In this document: positions 6,042-7,329 of the stretch, in pieces
Numbering within the stretch: the first letter of the stretch is position 1
Layout of the letters: the number at the start of each line of letters is the position of its first letter
Assembly: GCA_013214245.1 (NCBI GenBank)
Contig: JABSQE010000015.1
Span: 1 to 7,329 of the forward strand
DNA length: 7,329 nt
Origin: Hyphomicrobiaceae bacterium
GTDB taxonomy: Bacteria > Pseudomonadota > Alphaproteobacteria > Rhizobiales > Hyphomicrobiaceae
Reading direction: 5' to 3'
Program-made: the position numbers and the translations under genes
The notes under the pieces: generated by a model
What the model was told of the DNA's origin: nothing
Databases searched by the model: none
What the model saw: only the letters and a program-made list of their open reading frames with translations

Positions 6042-6986
6042 TCACTTTCTAAATCTAGCAATCTCTGCTTCTAGCTTTGGTAGAACTTCGAAGAGGTCAG
6101 CCACCAAGCCGTAATCCGCTATTTGGAATATTGGAGCATCACTATCTTTATTAATCGCAACTATAATTTTAGATTCTCTCATGCCTGCAAGGTGTTGGAT
6201 TGCACCTGATATACCAACGGCGATATAAAGTTCTGGAGCCACTACTTTGCCAGTTTGTCCAACTTGTAAATCGTTTGGTACATAACCAGCATCAACTGCT
6301 GCACGACTTGCCCCAATTGCAGCACCTAGAAGGTCCGCCAGCGGCTCAATATATCGTTTGAAGTTTTCAGAAGATTTTAGGCCACGACCACCTGACACAA
6401 TTATTCTTGCAGATGTCAAATCGGGGCGAGTTGATTTTGCAAGTTCAGCACTATCAAATGACGAAATACAAAGGGGGTTAGGCACTGTGATCTCTTCGAT
6501 CTCTGTAGCACCATTCATAGCTGGTGATTGAAAGGCAGAAGTACGGACGGTAATAATTTTTTTCGAGTCTATTGATTGAACTGTTTGAACTGCACTACCT
6601 GCATATATTGGTCTTTCAAATGTATCCGATGACTTCACTGCTGTAATGTCTGAAATCTGCATTACATCTAATAGTGCTGCAACTCGAGGTAATGTATTTT
6701 TACCACGGGCCGTTGCAGCAGATACGAGCGCTTGATACGATTCCATTAAGTGAGCGAGTAGTACTGCTACCTCCTCTGCTAGCTGGTGCTCCAAGTGAAC
6801 ATAGTCAGCGATCAGGACTTTATTCACACCTTCAAGCTTTGCAGCTTCTTCCGCTGCTTTACGACAGTTTGATCCAGCTACGAGAATGTGGACTTCGTCA
6901 CCTAGTGCTAACGCAGCTGAGAGGGCCTTACCTGTTGCGGAATTAAGTTTATTGTTGTTATGCTCTGCGAGCAGAAGAGTAGTCAT
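6042..6986 (-). CDS. etfA: electron transfer flavoprotein subunit alpha
   Basis: EtfA binds the FAD of the EtfAB heterodimer, which collects electrons from acyl-CoA and other flavin dehydrogenases and passes them to ETF:quinone oxidoreductase. With the ATG at 6986 the product has 314 residues, normal for the family. Counting from that Met, the N-terminal fold begins MTTLLLAEH. The C-terminal FAD domain shows SGGRG (198-202), GASRAAVDAG (225-234), VGQTGKVVAPELY (242-254), and the full ETF-alpha signature LYIAVGISGAIQH...G...IVAIN (253-279), then IADYGLVADLFEVLP near the end. No break is seen. The start is ambiguous: a TTG at 6992 would overlap the etfB stop and adds two residues; ATG is preferred because MTTL is the usual family start. 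It is the second gene of an etfB-etfA operon, separated from the etfB stop by two bases. Confidence 0.95.
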   Translation of the reverse strand: MTTLLLAEHNNNKLNSATGKALSAALALGDEVHILVAGSNCRKAAEEAAKLEGVNKVLIADYVHLEHQLAEEVAVLLAHLMESYQALVSAATARGKNTLPRVAALLDVMQISDITAVKSSDTFERPIYAGSAVQTVQSIDSKKIITVRTSAFQSPAMNGATEIEEITVPNPLCISSFDSAELAKSTRPDLTSARIIVSGGRGLKSSENFKRYIEPLADLLGAAIGASRAAVDAGYVPNDLQVGQTGKVVAPELYIAVGISGAIQHLAGMRESKIIVAINKDSDAPIFQIADYGLVADLFEVLPKLEAEIARFRK

Positions 6987-6988
6987 AT

Positions 6989-7329
6989 TCAATTCAATCC
7001 TACTTTATCTTTAAGTCTTGCGACAAGTTGTGGAACACTTTCCACAATCAAGCCTTTCTGGCGTTTAGTAGGCTCAACTGTTGTTAGCACTTTTAGTCGA
7101 GGAGTAATAGAGACGTTATAATCTGCAGGTTTCTTAGTAATTATAGGCTTTTTCTTAGCTTTCATTATATTGGGTAACGATGCGTAACGTGGTTCGTTTA
7201 ACCGTAAATCTGTGGTAATGATAGCTGGTAGTGAAATACGCAATTTTTCTAAACCGCCGTCTACTTCTCGTGTAACTAATGCGCTTTTTTTATCGATCAC
7301 CACATCCGAAGCAAAAGTAGCCTGAGACC
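6989..7329 (-). CDS. etfB: electron transfer flavoprotein subunit beta, C-terminal part (5' end outside window)
   Basis: EtfB pairs with EtfA and carries the loop that docks onto partner dehydrogenases. The frame is open at the right window edge; 112 of roughly 250 residues are present, beginning SQATFASDVVIDKK. The ETF-beta signature VTREVDGGLEKLRISLPAIITT is complete. It is followed by DLRLNEPRYASLPNIMKAKKKP, which contains the recognition loop known from human ETFB, including the anchoring Leu and the lysines methylated in the human protein. The GTG at 7303 is internal and not a start. The gene ends TGA at 6989-6991, two bases before the etfA ATG, so the two are co-transcribed and probably translationally coupled. 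The promoter lies outside the window. Confidence 0.93.
   Translation of the reverse strand, partial: SQATFASDVVIDKKSALVTREVDGGLEKLRISLPAIITTDLRLNEPRYASLPNIMKAKKKPIITKKPADYNVSITPRLKVLTTVEPTKRQKGLIVESVPQLVARLKDKVGLN
6998..7001 (-). promoter_or_regulatory. etfA ribosome binding site (AGGA) within the etfB tail
   Basis: On the minus strand AGGA lies inside the last codons of etfB. It is 5 bases before a TTG (6992) that overlaps the etfB stop as TTGA, and 11 bases before the ATG at 6986. Spacing favours the TTG, while the usual EtfA N-terminus favours the ATG. Both products differ by only two residues. Confidence 0.5.

Noticed and set aside
6674..6946. Plus-strand 90-codon frame inside etfA
   Set aside because: Antisense to conserved etfA coding sequence; the product is Leu-rich and unrecognisable.
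1..7329. CRISPR array, insertion sequence, phage or defence genes
   Set aside because: No spaced direct repeats, transposase motifs, terminal repeats or defence domains were seen; the only tandem repeat is the coding repeat of the pentapeptide gene.

Overview
The window reads as a chromosomal piece of an AT-rich, gene-poor alphaproteobacterium undergoing genome reduction. The evidence is the ftsK-lolA gene pair (a neighbourhood typical of Alphaproteobacteria), alphaproteobacterial-type EtfB and EtfA sequences, long non-coding gaps (367, 730 and about 1200 bases) without convincing genes, and a decayed tRNA gene. Only about 69% of the window is coding. TGA is used as a stop (pentapeptide gene, etfA, etfB) and tryptophan is TGG, so the code is standard. 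A host-restricted Rhodospirillales-like symbiont with a decaying genome, such as the tunicate symbiont Candidatus Endolissoclinum, would fit. That identification is a guess from genome style, not something proven here.

Layout. (1) 2-895, plus strand: the C-terminal part of the DNA translocase FtsK, open at the window edge. It carries the RecA-like motor but ends before the DNA-reading gamma winged helix. (2) 896-1262: AT-rich gap with a possible lolA promoter. (3) 1263-2018, plus: LolA, the periplasmic lipoprotein carrier. (4) 2019-2748: a 730-base gap holding a nested inverted repeat that may end the lolA transcript and, about 120 bases before the next gene, two tandem hairpins. (5) 2749-4842, plus: a 697-residue pentapeptide-repeat membrane protein. 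Its repeat domain is an almost perfect ladder of phenylalanines with an 11-residue (5+6) period. (6) 4843-6041: a 1.2-kb gap with a possible terminator near its start and a tRNA pseudogene at 5667-5742. (7) 6042-6986 and 6989-7329, minus: etfA and the C-terminal part of etfB, a tightly coupled operon convergent with the pentapeptide gene.

The genes do not form one system. They are housekeeping functions (chromosome segregation, outer-membrane lipoprotein traffic, electron transfer from flavin dehydrogenases to the quinone pool) around one large accessory gene. The most interesting items are the intact 11-residue-ladder protein kept amid erosion, the gamma-less FtsK at its native locus, and the tRNA relic. 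No defence system, CRISPR array, insertion sequence or phage gene was seen.
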